Source: Symploca sp. SIO3C6
Lineage (GTDB): Bacteria; Cyanobacteriota; Cyanobacteriia; Cyanobacteriales; Coleofasciculaceae
Length of the DNA stretch: 64,000 nucleotides
Direction of reading: 5' to 3'
NCBI GenBank assembly: GCA_010692425.1
Contig: JAAHHJ010000002.1
Location: 248,001 to 312,000 of the forward strand
A program made the position numbers and the translations under genes. The number at the start of each line of letters is the position of its first letter. The stretch's first letter is position 1. The notes below the pieces were generated by a model. That model searched no databases. It was not told the DNA's origin and was given only the letters and a program-made list of their open reading frames with translations. This document shows, piece after piece, positions 56,053 to 64,000 of this stretch.

Positions 56053-56230
56053 CCTTCGTCGGTAAATCCCAGACTACTTCAAACTTGGTCTCGGGGACAT
56101 GTTCACGCCACCATTGGAGATGCCCCTCGGCATCTGATTTGGTGCGATAGCGATCAATAATTGACCATTGCGGCTTGTTGTGCAACAGACGGGCTATCGC
56201 CCACGGCCTGAGTCGGTCTCGATAAGACAT
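56045..56230 (-). CDS. Small hypothetical protein (61 aa)
   Basis: MSYRDRLRPWAIARLLHNKP is followed by QWSIIDRYRTKSDAEGHLQW and a short tail. The R-x-RSDA-GHL pattern and aromatic content suggest a compact alpha/beta fold; I have an impression of similar small proteins in other cyanobacteria, but no function. The last residues (TKDK) run into a TAAGTAA array that supplies the stop. A hairpin (AGCCAGCCTG and its complement, about 56271-56313) lies upstream in its leader. Confidence 0.55.
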   Translation of the reverse strand: MSYRDRLRPWAIARLLHNKPQWSIIDRYRTKSDAEGHLQWWREHVPETKFEVVWDLPTKDK

Positions 56231-56409
56231 AATTAGATTGTCTCCTTGGTGAATTAGGGAGCCAGAGCCAGCCTGTGATCTCTCAACTTCCTCAGGCTGG
56301 CTTTGTTCTGGGTTACGGCTGTAACAGCTTCAAAATACCACGTTGCTTTTATTTTAGACAACCCTTTTACTAAAAAAAATTGGAACCCCTGCATAAGTAG
56401 TAATGGGTA

Positions 56410-56462
56410 AAAAGAAAAAGGGAAGGTGAAAAGGGAGTGATTTTTCCCTTTTCACCTTTCCC
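56410..56462 (-). terminator. Rho-independent terminator of mscL
   Basis: A near-perfect stem (GGAAGGTGAAAAGGGA against TCCCTTTTCACCTTTCC, 56421-56462) is followed on the minus strand by TTTTTCTTT. It lies about 75 bases after the mscL stop. Confidence 0.75.
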
Positions 56463-56535
56463 CTATCGTTTTAGTATTTTTCCCCAACTCATTTTTTGCT
56501 AGATGGGAAAACTATAAACTTTCTTTTGATAAAAA

Positions 56536-56964
56536 TTAACCTTTCCTTTGTATAGTTTCTGTCAGTCTTTCCATTGCAATAGTCAATCTCTCTTGAGCAA
56601 CAACAGCCGGATCAATCTGTTCTTCTGCAATTGCTTCTTCTTGCCGAATAAATCTTTTTTTTGCGTTTTCAAAGGAGCGAACTATCAGAAACATGCAGAA
56701 AGCAATGACTAAAAAATTGAGGATAGCAGCGAGGAAAAGACCATACTGAATACCACCAGCCGATAATTCACTAAGTTTATCAACTCTGGCAGCTTTCATA
56801 GCAGGATTCAAAATTGCTGGTGTAATAATATCCTCTACGAGAGAACTCACAATTTTACCGAAAGCTGCTCCAATAATAACGGCTACAGCTAAATCAACAA
56901 CATTGCCCCGCAGAATAAATTCTTGAAAATCTGCGAAAAAACCTATTCTTCCTCTTCTTGTCAT
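56536..56964 (-). CDS. mscL: Large-conductance mechanosensitive channel MscL
   Basis: 142 residues. MscL opens on membrane tension and protects from osmotic downshock; it forms a pentamer in the cytoplasmic membrane. The first helix and gate are FILRGNVVDLAVAVIIGAAF, followed by GKIVSSLVEDIITP; the second helix is LAAILNFLVIAFCMFLIVRS, and the C-terminal helix is charged (EEAIAEEQIDPAV). Length and layout are normal. It has its own terminator and is not linked to neighbours. Confidence 0.95.
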   Translation of the reverse strand: MTRRGRIGFFADFQEFILRGNVVDLAVAVIIGAAFGKIVSSLVEDIITPAILNPAMKAARVDKLSELSAGGIQYGLFLAAILNFLVIAFCMFLIVRSFENAKKRFIRQEEAIAEEQIDPAVVAQERLTIAMERLTETIQRKG

Positions 56965-57149
56965 AGTCAGATGTATTTTAAGTTCTTATGGGAAGAATAA
57001 TATAGTAAATAGGTATAAATTGGGAATAATTTTTTCCAAAAGACAGTTAATCCCTGTGTCCCTCTACTACAAAACGAGGGAAGTAAGACTTTCAAGGACG
57101 TTATATTCAGTTTATTTATGCCACCTAACTTAGATAATAGATAAAAACT

Positions 57150-57758
57150 TCAAGGCTGCTCTTCAAATATTTTGATTGTGTAGGAATGATAGTCATTTTT
57201 TTGGTAAGATCCTACCCAAATATAATAAGTTCCAGTTTGCCACTGACCTGAAACACCAGGATTTTTTCCCTGATAATCATCATTACACCAGATGCCACCA
57301 GGCCCTTTGATCACAATAGTAGTGTCCATCGCGCTTTCTACTTGCCAGCTCAAAGCATCAAAAAAATCAGTTAGAACTACCTTATGATTGGGTTCTTCAT
57401 CAACAAAACCTATGCAAGAACCAGTTGGTGTTTCAATACGCTCAGCAATACGTCTAGCAGGTAGTGAACCGCCACTAATACCGTTCATTGTCATTGAAAT
57501 TGGGGACAATTGTGGTTCAATTTTAATGTCTTCAAAGATCTCCTGAGGCTTGTCTGGAGATTCTTCTGGTTGATTTTGAACCAAGACTCGATTAAACAAC
57601 TTCTCAGTAATCATCGCCGTCGGTTTAGCATAAGCATTGCGAGGCGCTAGCCCGCACCATACCATCAGGCTAAGTGCCATTGCCCAGTTGGAAACTCTAA
57701 GGAATGTTAATCCTTGCTGATTTAATAACTTATTAATGCTTACAACCATGAATGGCAC
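57150..57758 (-). CDS. Secreted PPC-like beta-sandwich protein
   Basis: 202 residues. A signal sequence (about 20-44, ending RNAYA) precedes a disordered Pro/Glu-rich linker and a C-terminal domain of about 110 residues. That domain (LSWQVESAMDTTIVIKGPGG, WCNDDYQGKNPGVSGQWQTG, YYIWVGSYQ) has the feel of the pre-peptidase C-terminal fold, which rides on many secreted cyanobacterial proteins and binds calcium or helps export. No catalytic domain is attached. Start may be Met4. Upstream is a gene-free repeat block. Confidence 0.65.
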   Translation of the reverse strand: MPFMVVSINKLLNQQGLTFLRVSNWAMALSLMVWCGLAPRNAYAKPTAMITEKLFNRVLVQNQPEESPDKPQEIFEDIKIEPQLSPISMTMNGISGGSLPARRIAERIETPTGSCIGFVDEEPNHKVVLTDFFDALSWQVESAMDTTIVIKGPGGIWCNDDYQGKNPGVSGQWQTGTYYIWVGSYQKNDYHSYTIKIFEEQP

Positions 57759-57828
57759 GTTGATATTAGATATTAACGGCTTTAGTGCTATCAGAGACTA
57801 GAAAATTGCTGATATTGTTCCCAATGGG

Positions 57829-57912
57829 GTTCATGGTTCATGGCCCATAGTTCATGGTTCATGGTTCATGGCTCATGGTTCATGGTTCATGGTTCATGGT
57901 TCATGGCTCATG
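57829..57912 (+). repeat. TTCATGG heptamer array
   Basis: About twelve units of TTCATGG with occasional CTCATGG and CCCATAG. It is followed by a palindromic TACGCGCTCCGCGCATGC segment and the same 50-base flank seen at 55906-55960. Confidence 0.9.
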
Positions 57913-58048
57913 CTACGCGCTCCGCGCATGCTGCGCAAACATGGGGTTTGTATAAGGGCAGTTTTGGTATGCATTCCCAATGAACAATCAAAAATGAACT
58001 ATGAACCATCTTTCCCAATAAACCATGAACTTTTCCTGGCTCATTAGC

Positions 58049-59491
58049 TCAAAGATTTAAAGCTTGCTGTAGGCGGGTTTTATCTACCCCTTGCTGATGC
58101 AGAAGCACCCATGATTCCATAAGATCGGGACCATGAACATCACCGGTAAGAGCAGCACGCAATGATCGCATTACCAATCCTTTCTTGAGCTTATGTTCTT
58201 TGATCACCACTTTGACAATCTGACTAGCATTATCGGCACTCAACTCAGGATAATCACTTAGAGCCTCAAGGATTGCCCGCACAGCTTCAGTGGCTCCTTC
58301 TTTACTAAGCTGTTCAACTGCCGCTTGAGTAAACTCTATAGACTCAACAAACAACATCCTGCTCATCTCTACTGCTTCCGGTAAACGAGTCAGGCTCGGC
58401 CCAATTACTGTAGCTAAACTTTCTAACCAGGTGCGATCATTGATCTGGTCAAATTTATAGCCAGCACTTTGCCAGTAGGGAATCAGCAAATCGACTAACT
58501 GCGAGGCACTCATGTGGTGCAGATATTGACTGTTAATCCAATCAAGTTTTGCCCAGTCAAACTTTGCCCCTGCTTTATTAACCCGTTCAAAGCTAAACTC
58601 TTTGGCGGCTTGCTCTAAACTAAAAATCTCCTGAGTTGAGTCTGGTGGAGACCAACCTAGTAGACTCATATAATTAGCAATCGCTTCAGCGGTGAAGCCC
58701 ATTTCCTTAAATTCAGAAATCGAAGTCACCCCATCACGCTTCGAGAGTTTTTGCCCCTGCATATTCAAAATTAAGGGCGTGTGAGCAAATTCTGGTACAC
58801 TCGCTCCCATGGCTTCATAGAGCAAAATTTGCTTGGCAGTATTGGAAATGTGGTCTTCGCCCCGAATCACGTGGCTAATTTTCATATCCACATCATCCAC
58901 TACTACTGCCAGATTATACAGAGGCTGACCGATCTCATCTTGCTCAGATGCCCTAGCAATTACCATATCACCACCTAGGTCACTGGCTTTCCAAGTGAGC
59001 TTGCCCCTAACTAAATCGTGCCAGACAATCTCTCGGTCATCGTCAATTAGAAAGCGAATTACCGGCTTACGTCCTTCGGCTTCAAATGCCGCTCTTTGTT
59101 CTGGTGTTAGATGGCGATGCCGATTATCATAACGGGGAGCCTCTTTTCTAGCTTTTTGCGCTGCCCGCATTTCCTCCAATTCTTCGGCCGTGGTGTAGCA
59201 GCGATAGGCTAAACCTTTATCCAGAAGTGTTTTAATTGCTTGGCGGTAGAGTTCAAGTCGTTGCGACTGAAAAACTGGCCCTTCATCCCAATTCAATCCC
59301 AGCCAGGTAAGACCATCAAGGATATTTTGGGTGTATTCTGGTTGCGATCGCGTTTGATCTGTGTCTTCAATTCGTAGGATAAATTGTCCACTGTGGTGGT
59401 GAGCAAACAGCCAGTTGAAAACGGCAGTCCTTGCCGTACCGATGTGTAAATTCCCAGTTGGGCTAGGAGCAATACGGACTCTAACAGTCAC
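58049..59491 (-). CDS. gltX: Glutamyl-tRNA synthetase
   Basis: 480 residues, class I aminoacyl-tRNA synthetase. [19 protein letters not shown] carries the HIGH-type signature (HIGT), and GQKLSKRDG the KMSKS-type loop. In cyanobacteria this enzyme is usually non-discriminating, charging tRNA-Glu and tRNA-Gln, with GatCAB correcting the latter. The length is standard and the anticodon-binding helical domain (about 330-480) is complete. It sits upstream of an IS605-type remnant, and tRNA-Asp is encoded 416 bases upstream of its start. Confidence 0.96.
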   Translation of the reverse strand: MTVRVRIAPSPTGNLHIGTARTAVFNWLFAHHHSGQFILRIEDTDQTRSQPEYTQNILDGLTWLGLNWDEGPVFQSQRLELYRQAIKTLLDKGLAYRCYTTAEELEEMRAAQKARKEAPRYDNRHRHLTPEQRAAFEAEGRKPVIRFLIDDDREIVWHDLVRGKLTWKASDLGGDMVIARASEQDEIGQPLYNLAVVVDDVDMKISHVIRGEDHISNTAKQILLYEAMGASVPEFAHTPLILNMQGQKLSKRDGVTSISEFKEMGFTAEAIANYMSLLGWSPPDSTQEIFSLEQAAKEFSFERVNKAGAKFDWAKLDWINSQYLHHMSASQLVDLLIPYWQSAGYKFDQINDRTWLESLATVIGPSLTRLPEAVEMSRMLFVESIEFTQAAVEQLSKEGATEAVRAILEALSDYPELSADNASQIVKVVIKEHKLKKGLVMRSLRAALTGDVHGPDLMESWVLLHQQGVDKTRLQQALNL

Positions 59492-59523
59492 AGCAGAATC
59501 TCTCAGGTGTTAATTTCAGGTGT

Positions 59524-59880
59524 TATTTGGCACTCCCCGCCCTGAAGGCTTGGGGATTCTTGGCTCGGCGACATACCTTAAAACCATCTATCCTTTCGGC
59601 AATACTTAAACCGAATCCCCGTACAGAAACGTACCCTGAATCCAGCCTAATTTAGATAGCCCCAGTGGGTTTACCTCCCCAAACGTTAGGAATTTATTGG
59701 GAGTGCCTGATCACTAAGAGTACGATACCCGTATATTTACCTCTAGTCAGCAGTTTCTCAGCCTGTGCCAGTTACTAACAATATCCTTTGCGTATCTAAA
59801 TGTCAACCTTGTACTCACGGACACGCGCGCCTAAAGGCGCTCTCGCTACATCCCCTACCTGGAAGGAAGAGGCTTTGCTC
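59524..59880 (-). mobile_element. IS200/IS605-type 3' end without TnpB
   Basis: Read on the minus strand, the stretch ends GCCTTCAGGGCGGGGAGTGC, the typical terminal hairpin and right end of cyanobacterial IS200/IS605 elements, preceded by about 300 bases lacking a long frame (including GGCGCGCGTGTCCGTGAGTA near its start). In intact elements this region overlaps the guide RNA that TnpB uses. No tnpB frame remains here, so it is either a worn relic or a non-autonomous derivative. The assignment rests on pattern memory for the end sequence. Confidence 0.45.
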
Positions 59881-59906
59881 AAAACCTAAGCAATCATAAC
59901 TGCTTA

Positions 59907-59980
59907 CGGGACTGACGGGGCTCGAACCCGCAACTTCCGCCGTGACAGGGCGGTGCTCTAACCAATTGAACTACAGTCCC
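59907..59980 (-). tRNA. tRNA-Asp (GTC)
   Basis: On the minus strand the sequence folds as a full cloverleaf: acceptor GGGACTG/CAGTCCC, D arm with TTGGTTAGAG, anticodon stem CCGCC/GGCGG with loop CTGTCAC giving anticodon GTC, and T arm GCGGGTTCGAGCCCCGT. The discriminator base is G, as expected for aspartate. The CCA end is not encoded. Confidence 0.95.
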
Positions 59981-60122
59981 AATTTCACAAGCCGAATACT
60001 ATTATGCGTAACTTTCTTGGATTTGTCAAGTAGTACTCAGGTTTAGCTAAAAAATTAGCCAGTAACCATTGTCATCTAGGTATTGAAAGAGAGTGGAGGT
60101 ATGGGGAGTGTTGCGAAATATC

Positions 60123-60169
60123 CACTTATTACTTATTACTTATTACTTATTACTTATTACTTATTACTT
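60123..60169. repeat. TTACTTA heptamer array
   Basis: Six or seven units. It lies 49 bases past the end of the ADP-ribosylglycohydrolase-like gene, and unlike three other arrays it does not enter the coding frame. Confidence 0.9.
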
Positions 60170-60217
60170 GCCGTGTTCTACATCAACAAGCCCATGTTCC
60201 CTCAAAGATGAAAGGCA

Positions 60218-61171
60218 TCACCTAATCGCACGAGGCGCTGTCACACTCAAACTCTGTCGCGGCTGTGGTACTGAAATACTATAAACACCAGACCATACGG
60301 CCAGTAATCTATCTGCCAGTTGTTGCCTTTGTCTGCCTATACCCAGGCTATTAGCTCCAAGACACCAATCCGCTGGAATACCAACAACACTATTATAAGC
60401 ACCAGACAAAGCAGCACACACAGCAGCAGTAGTCTGAGGTTGATATTTGCTAAGGCTAGCACGGCTTACGCAAAGTCTAAAATCTTCTGGGGTATCCAGA
60501 AAACAGTAGAAAGCTAAGGCAATAGAAATGTCGATACTAGCAGGAAACAACTGATTTGGGCGCTGGAAGTCTCGATGCAACTTGGTAACAGTAGCTTCTA
60601 AACTTGCCCCTTGTTCCCAGAGTATCTGTATCTGTTTTAGTTGTTGCACTAAAGGCGTTTGGGATGTTCCAAGATAGGCAATAGTTTGGGGAATTAATCT
60701 GGCGCAGTCAAGTTTTTCACTCAGGGCAAGGCTGATTGCATAAGCCATAGCTAACACCCCCTCAGATATCTGGGCATCATCGTGCCAAGTAGCTGTTGCT
60801 TCTAGCACTTGCTGCCGTAACTTTACTACATCTTCGTGGAAAAATAGCGCTATTGGTAGCATTGCTACTGCCACTTTACCGCTCTTGGGGGCTCCCTTGG
60901 GCGAGAGCAAAGACTGCTTTAGTGCAAAACAGCTATTCTCCCAATCTTCTAAATCAAGTCTTCCACAACGAATTAAACTCTCACTAACACAGGTAGCAAT
61001 TTCGCTCCAACCTGAAAGCCTCCAATTATATTGACTCTCCTCCAGTTGGGGCGATTTCGGCGAAGAATTTCCTAATACATGCTCCGGCAAACCGCCACTG
61101 CCCAGAAATTCTCCTAGAAAACTACCCAGTAGAGCGCCTCGAAATCGGCTCAACAGCGAGTACCGCATCAA
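60218..61171 (-). CDS. ADP-ribosylglycohydrolase-like protein, probably non-catalytic
   Basis: 317 residues. LSRFRGALLGSFLGEFLGSG at the start, TWHDDAQISEGVLAMAYAIS in the middle and QTTAAVCAALSGAYNSVVGIP near the end match the ADP-ribosylglycohydrolase (DraG-type) fold. The family binds two metals with acidic residues after GxxxGDALG and in the C-terminal DTDT motif; neither is clearly present here (LGSFLGEFLG; no DTD), so hydrolase activity is doubtful. It may be a structural relative, a type seen in cyanobacteria. It precedes no operon partner; aroQ lies 71 bases upstream on the same strand. Confidence 0.7.
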   Translation of the reverse strand: MMRYSLLSRFRGALLGSFLGEFLGSGGLPEHVLGNSSPKSPQLEESQYNWRLSGWSEIATCVSESLIRCGRLDLEDWENSCFALKQSLLSPKGAPKSGKVAVAMLPIALFFHEDVVKLRQQVLEATATWHDDAQISEGVLAMAYAISLALSEKLDCARLIPQTIAYLGTSQTPLVQQLKQIQILWEQGASLEATVTKLHRDFQRPNQLFPASIDISIALAFYCFLDTPEDFRLCVSRASLSKYQPQTTAAVCAALSGAYNSVVGIPADWCLGANSLGIGRQRQQLADRLLAVWSGVYSISVPQPRQSLSVTAPRAIR

Positions 61172-61242
61172 TTTACAATCCTTAATGCGCTCCTTAACAA
61201 CCCTTCAATCCTCATCGTTTTAACGGGAGGAGAGGCCAAAAC

Positions 61243-61713
61243 TCAGCTTTTATCCAATGTTCTGAGGTGATTAACTAGAGCCTGTAACCCTAAGTGATAG
61301 CTCTGTGAACCAAAACCACTAATTTGCCCAATTGCAACTGGCGCAATAAAAGAATGATGCCGAAAGGGTTCACGCCGATAAATATTGCTGAGATGGACTT
61401 CTACTACAGGAAGAGCTACAGCTGCTAGGGCATCTCTTAGAGCCACACTGGTGTGGGTATAGGCCGCAGCATTAATCAGAATTCCTTGATGCTGCCCTCT
61501 TGCCTGATGAATTGCGTCTACTAAGACACCCTCATGGTTGGATTGCAGCACTATAATTTCTGTCTGTAGCTTCTTCCCTTCCTCTTCTAACAGGCGGTTA
61601 ATTTCATCTAAAGTGACAGAACCGTATATACTTGGCTCACGGAGTCCTAGTAGATTCAAATTAGGACCGTGTAGAACCAGGATACTGAGAGAAGACCCAA
61701 TTGCGTTAATCAC
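61243..61713 (-). CDS. aroQ: Type II 3-dehydroquinate dehydratase
   Basis: 156 residues, third step of the shikimate pathway, a dodecameric cytoplasmic enzyme. [20 protein letters not shown] holds the conserved Asn and the catalytic Tyr30; [27 protein letters not shown] and [18 protein letters not shown] are the other family blocks, including the catalytic His of EVHLSN. Length and motifs are fully normal. It is followed by the ADP-ribosylglycohydrolase-like gene and preceded by small genes on the same strand, so a loose operon is possible. Confidence 0.95.
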   Translation of the reverse strand: MINAIGSSLSILVLHGPNLNLLGLREPSIYGSVTLDEINRLLEEEGKKLQTEIIVLQSNHEGVLVDAIHQARGQHQGILINAAAYTHTSVALRDALAAVALPVVEVHLSNIYRREPFRHHSFIAPVAIGQISGFGSQSYHLGLQALVNHLRTLDKS

Positions 61714-61722
61714 AAAACCTAA

Positions 61723-61863
61723 CTATCGGCGACGAAGCCCTGGTTCGTTTACAGGGATGGGAATAAGCTCTGGTTCAGGCTCCACTTCTGGGCCAAGGAG
61801 AGTTTCAATGAGCTTGCGTGCCCATTCTTTCAGTTTTTCCAAAACCTTTTCTATATAATCCAT
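61723..61863 (-). CDS. Small conserved protein (46 aa), amphipathic helix plus Pro/Glu tail
   Basis: From Met at 61863 the protein is MDYIEKVLEKLKEWARKLIE followed by TLLGPEVEPEPELIPIPVNE and GLRRR. The first half is an amphipathic helix that could lie on a membrane, the second is Pro- and Glu-rich with a basic end. From memory, short proteins of this style occur beside aroQ in other cyanobacteria; no function is known to me. The longer frame to 61941 adds 26 residues with no conserved look, so I set the start at the internal Met. It stops 9 bases before aroQ. Confidence 0.6.
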   Translation of the reverse strand: MDYIEKVLEKLKEWARKLIETLLGPEVEPEPELIPIPVNEPGLRRR

Positions 61864-61885
61864 TAAACAGAAAGCTCCTCTGAGA

Positions 61886-62062
61886 CTACCTGTGTATTCT
61901 GTTGACACATTTAACCAAGGCAGAGACGTATTTACTTCCAAAATCGCTAGTTAAGGCATTCAGGCTAGCTTTTATATGTCTACCCTGATCAGGACTGTCT
62001 GGAACAAAACCAATATGTTGTCTGTCATACAAATACCAGATTAGCATACTCATCCGAATCAT
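61886..62062 (-). CDS. Small hypothetical protein (58 aa)
   Basis: MIRMSMLIWYLYDRQHIGFV and 38 further residues, with no family I recognise. Its support is a strong ribosome-binding site: on the minus strand CCTTGAGGAGG ends 6 bases before the ATG at 62062 (another ATG at 62068 is too close to it). It may be a real small protein in the unit with aroQ, or a leftover leader. Composition is mixed and it has no membrane segment. Confidence 0.4.
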   Translation of the reverse strand: MIRMSMLIWYLYDRQHIGFVPDSPDQGRHIKASLNALTSDFGSKYVSALVKCVNRIHR

Positions 62063-62123
62063 TTTCATCCTCCTCAAGGAGAATTGATTGATTAGGGGTT
62101 TTGCCAAGGGCAGGGCATAGGGA

Positions 62124-62156
62124 TAAAAAAGGGAAGGTAGAAACCTTAAATTCCCT
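62124..62156 (-). terminator. Terminator of the DUF1517 gene
   Basis: On the minus strand AGGGAA pairs with TTCCCT, with an inner AAGGT/ACCTT stem, then a run of six T (62125-62130). It begins 7 bases past the DUF1517 stop codon. Confidence 0.65.
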
Positions 62157-62162
62157 GATCCT

Positions 62163-63116
62163 TCACACTAGCTTCAAGTCTGGATACCCCGCCATAATGT
62201 CATCTGAGGTTAGGGTGTCACCTTCTGCTTGTGGCGTCCACAGAACTTCGACAGCAAGTAAACCCTCGCTAGCAACTCCTCCAATTTGACGCAAAGCTTG
62301 GTTAAGGTCTTCTGACGAGTTAATGTTTGGCAATTCCAGTTTGCCTTCGACACCAACCAAAATTGTGACAATGATGTATCCACTGGGAGCTTCTGTTAAT
62401 GCTATCTCCCTGTCGTTTTTAGAGTCATTGATACCAGAGTTACTCAATCGAAGCTGATTGTTGAAATTCGAGAGAGTTTCTTCGGTAAACTTGCTACGTT
62501 CGGTCAATGACATTTGATTAAACTTGGCTTCGGCAGCTTCCAGAGCCGTCTGCTGAGACTCTGTAGCACCATAAACCCAATATTCTGGGTGTCGCAGTAA
62601 AGCTAGGGTAGATTCTTGAAGTAGTTGTGCCCTACCTGCTGCTGAGTTCGTATCAGCTGTGCGTCCCAGCTCGTCTAGCTCTTTTTGCAAACCACGTGCA
62701 TCTGAGATCAGACCAACTTGCAGACGCCCTACAGAAACTTTAGGATTGCTGTAGCCATAGGGACTTTGAGTGCCGCTATCAGCTACACTGCGAAAACTCC
62801 GCACTAAAAAGTTGGCGAGGGCGATGAAAATCAGGATGCTGAATAAACCGCCAAAGCCGCCGCCGAAGCCAAAGAAAGGCAACAGAAAGGGGAATCCAAA
62901 TCCACCTCCATAGCCGTAACCTCCGCCAGCGCGGTAGCCTCCACCGCCAGGTGAATAACTACGACTAGGAGCCCGGAAGGAACCACCGCCCATCCTACCA
63001 CCAGTACGAGCCGCTAAAGCGCTACTGGCGCTGCTCATTACTAGGGTAAAAATTAACCCAAAGACGAAGAGAGATTTTAAAAATGGTTTTATTTTTAAAA
63101 AAATTTTGTTGCGCAT
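62163..63116 (-). CDS. DUF1517 membrane protein
   Basis: 317 residues. A signal peptide (ends SSALAA) is followed by a Gly-rich stretch (about 40-75, GGGGYRAGGGYGYGGGFGFP), one strong membrane segment (about 85-108, GGLFSILIFIALANFLVRSF) and a soluble C-terminal domain of about 190 residues with KVSVGRLQVGLISDARGLQK and YIIVTILVGVEGKLELP. This order is that of DUF1517, a cyanobacterial and chloroplast family of unknown function. The start matches the family; the downstream terminator shows it ends its own transcript. Confidence 0.88.
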   Translation of the reverse strand: MRNKIFLKIKPFLKSLFVFGLIFTLVMSSASSALAARTGGRMGGGSFRAPSRSYSPGGGGYRAGGGYGYGGGFGFPFLLPFFGFGGGFGGLFSILIFIALANFLVRSFRSVADSGTQSPYGYSNPKVSVGRLQVGLISDARGLQKELDELGRTADTNSAAGRAQLLQESTLALLRHPEYWVYGATESQQTALEAAEAKFNQMSLTERSKFTEETLSNFNNQLRLSNSGINDSKNDREIALTEAPSGYIIVTILVGVEGKLELPNINSSEDLNQALRQIGGVASEGLLAVEVLWTPQAEGDTLTSDDIMAGYPDLKLV

Positions 63117-63193
63117 CAGAGAAAAGTGTTGTTATCTTAAACCGAATTGTTCATTGTTCATGGCAATGAACAATTAAACATAAACCAGAGGAA

Positions 63194-63415
63194 CTAACCA
63201 CCCCCGACAATAGTGACAATTTCAAGCTTATCGCCTTCTTGCATCTTAGTCTCAAACCAAAACTGCCTGTGGAGAATTTCGCCATTATATTCCACTGCCA
63301 CCAAGCGCGGATTCAAGCCAAGCTGTTCTAGTAGCTGAGGTAGTGCAGTTTGAGGAGAGCAGTGTTGGGACTTACCGTTAACTTGAAGAGTAATTTGATC
63401 AGTTTGATTAGACAT
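63194..63415 (-). CDS. thiS: Sulfur carrier protein ThiS
   Basis: 73 residues from Met at 63415 (MSNQTDQITLQVNGKSQHCS); the frame continues 8 codons further up but those overlap thiE. The beta-grasp fold ends with IVTIVGGG, the C-terminal Gly-Gly needed for thiocarboxylate formation in thiazole synthesis for thiamine. Its start overlaps the thiE stop by a few bases, so the two are translationally coupled. Confidence 0.93.
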   Translation of the reverse strand: MSNQTDQITLQVNGKSQHCSPQTALPQLLEQLGLNPRLVAVEYNGEILHRQFWFETKMQEGDKLEIVTIVGGG

Positions 63416-64000
63416 GAGATTGAGAAACACTTGCTTCAAGGCGACGGATAGTTTGCACCCGTGCTAACTGGGAGATAAAATACTGGGTGACTAGAGTAGG
63501 TTGCTCAGCCTGCATAATTGCACGGACAACTGCAACTCTTTGAGCACCAGCATTGAGAACCTCATTCAAATTCTTGGTATCAATTCCTCCGATTGCGAAC
63601 CAGGGAATAGAAGCATGATCAGCAGCATACTTGACATAATCAACACCAGCTGCTTGCTTGTCAGCTTTAGTTGGTGTCTCGTAAACTGGTCCGACACCAA
63701 TGTAATCAGCACCTTCAGTGATCGCCCGTTGCATTTCATCAGCATTCGTGGTGGAACGACCAATTAGGCGCTGTGTCCCCAGTAACTGCCGCGCTAGAGC
63801 AATGGGTACATCCTGCTGACCTAAATGTACACCATCAGCATCTACTGCTAGAGCTAAATCGACCCTGTCATTCATAATAAACAATGCTCCATAATGATGG
63901 CACAGTTGACGCAGTTTCTGGGCATAGGAGAGTCTGAGGGCATCATCTGCGATTTTCTCTCGAAACTGTACCAGGGTTAGCCCTCCTTGAAGGGCAGCTT
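63408..64000 (-). CDS. thiE: Thiamine-phosphate synthase ThiE (partial, runs off the right edge)
   Basis: The reading frame stays open to base 64000 (AALQGGLTLVQFREK at the edge), so the visible 197 codons are the C-terminal part. ThiE couples hydroxymethylpyrimidine diphosphate to the thiazole phosphate. Visible motifs are TLVQFREK, MNDRVDLALAVDADGVHLGQ, IGRSTTN, ADYIGVGPVYETPTKAD, AIGGI and VAVVRAIM, which carry the diphosphate and phosphate-binding residues. In cyanobacteria ThiE often has an extra N-terminal domain; that part lies beyond the window. thiS follows with an overlapping start. Confidence 0.94.
   Translation of the reverse strand, partial: AALQGGLTLVQFREKIADDALRLSYAQKLRQLCHHYGALFIMNDRVDLALAVDADGVHLGQQDVPIALARQLLGTQRLIGRSTTNADEMQRAITEGADYIGVGPVYETPTKADKQAAGVDYVKYAADHASIPWFAIGGIDTKNLNEVLNAGAQRVAVVRAIMQAEQPTLVTQYFISQLARVQTIRRLEASVSQSHV

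Overview
This window is cyanobacterial chromosome. Signs of this are cyanobacteria-restricted families (DUF2854, DUF3038/DUF4335 pair, DUF3120, DUF1517), the long LrtA/HPF form, repeated HIP1 octamers (GCGATCGC), and many arrays of 7-bp tandem repeats (TAAGTAA and relatives), as seen in filamentous and some unicellular cyanobacteria with large genomes. I cannot fix the genus.

Layout. 1-1350 is a graveyard: a gene tail, an HTH fragment, a Ser/Thr kinase fragment cut off by a fold-back transposase element with 127-bp inverted arms, and a small ribbon-helix-helix gene. 1.4-20.8 kb is mostly housekeeping and conserved cyanobacterial genes: DUF2854, a lone receiver domain, a GH13 alpha-glucan hydrolase, a TnpB remnant, DUF4335/DUF3038, mutS2, a broken hydrolase next to a lipase, a secreted WD40 propeller, uppP, DUF3120, an FHA-adenylate cyclase, lipB, hpf, a methyltransferase and a caspase-like protein. 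20.8-21.7 kb holds two miniature inverted-repeat elements.

21.7-41.5 kb is the main accessory feature: five co-directional minus-strand genes forming a hybrid PKS/NRPS assembly line. In order of transcription they are (1) dehydratase - FkbH domain with an FkbM methyltransferase nested in it - carrier protein; (2) KS-AT-KR-ACP; (3) C-A-PCP; (4) KS-AT-KR-carrier; (5) C-PCP-thioesterase-like. A plausible reading is a glyceryl (perhaps O-methylated) starter, a malonate unit, one amino acid (glycine-like pocket), a second malonate unit, then an unusual termination step. The last protein has no adenylation domain and its thioesterase-like domain has lost all three catalytic residues. I do not recognise this as a known pathway.

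41.5-64 kb: a bifunctional-looking PAS-GGDEF-EAL protein, an IS701-type transposase remnant, rtcB, a methyltransferase, a HAD hydrolase, an FGGY sugar kinase, a RecB-like nuclease, an ICMT-like membrane protein, a secreted protein with a His-rich N-terminus, mscL, a PPC-like secreted protein, gltX, an IS605-type 3' end, tRNA-Asp(GTC), an ADP-ribosylglycohydrolase-like protein, aroQ, small proteins, DUF1517, and thiS-thiE running off the right edge. Three unrelated genes here have stop codons supplied by TAAGTAA repeat arrays.
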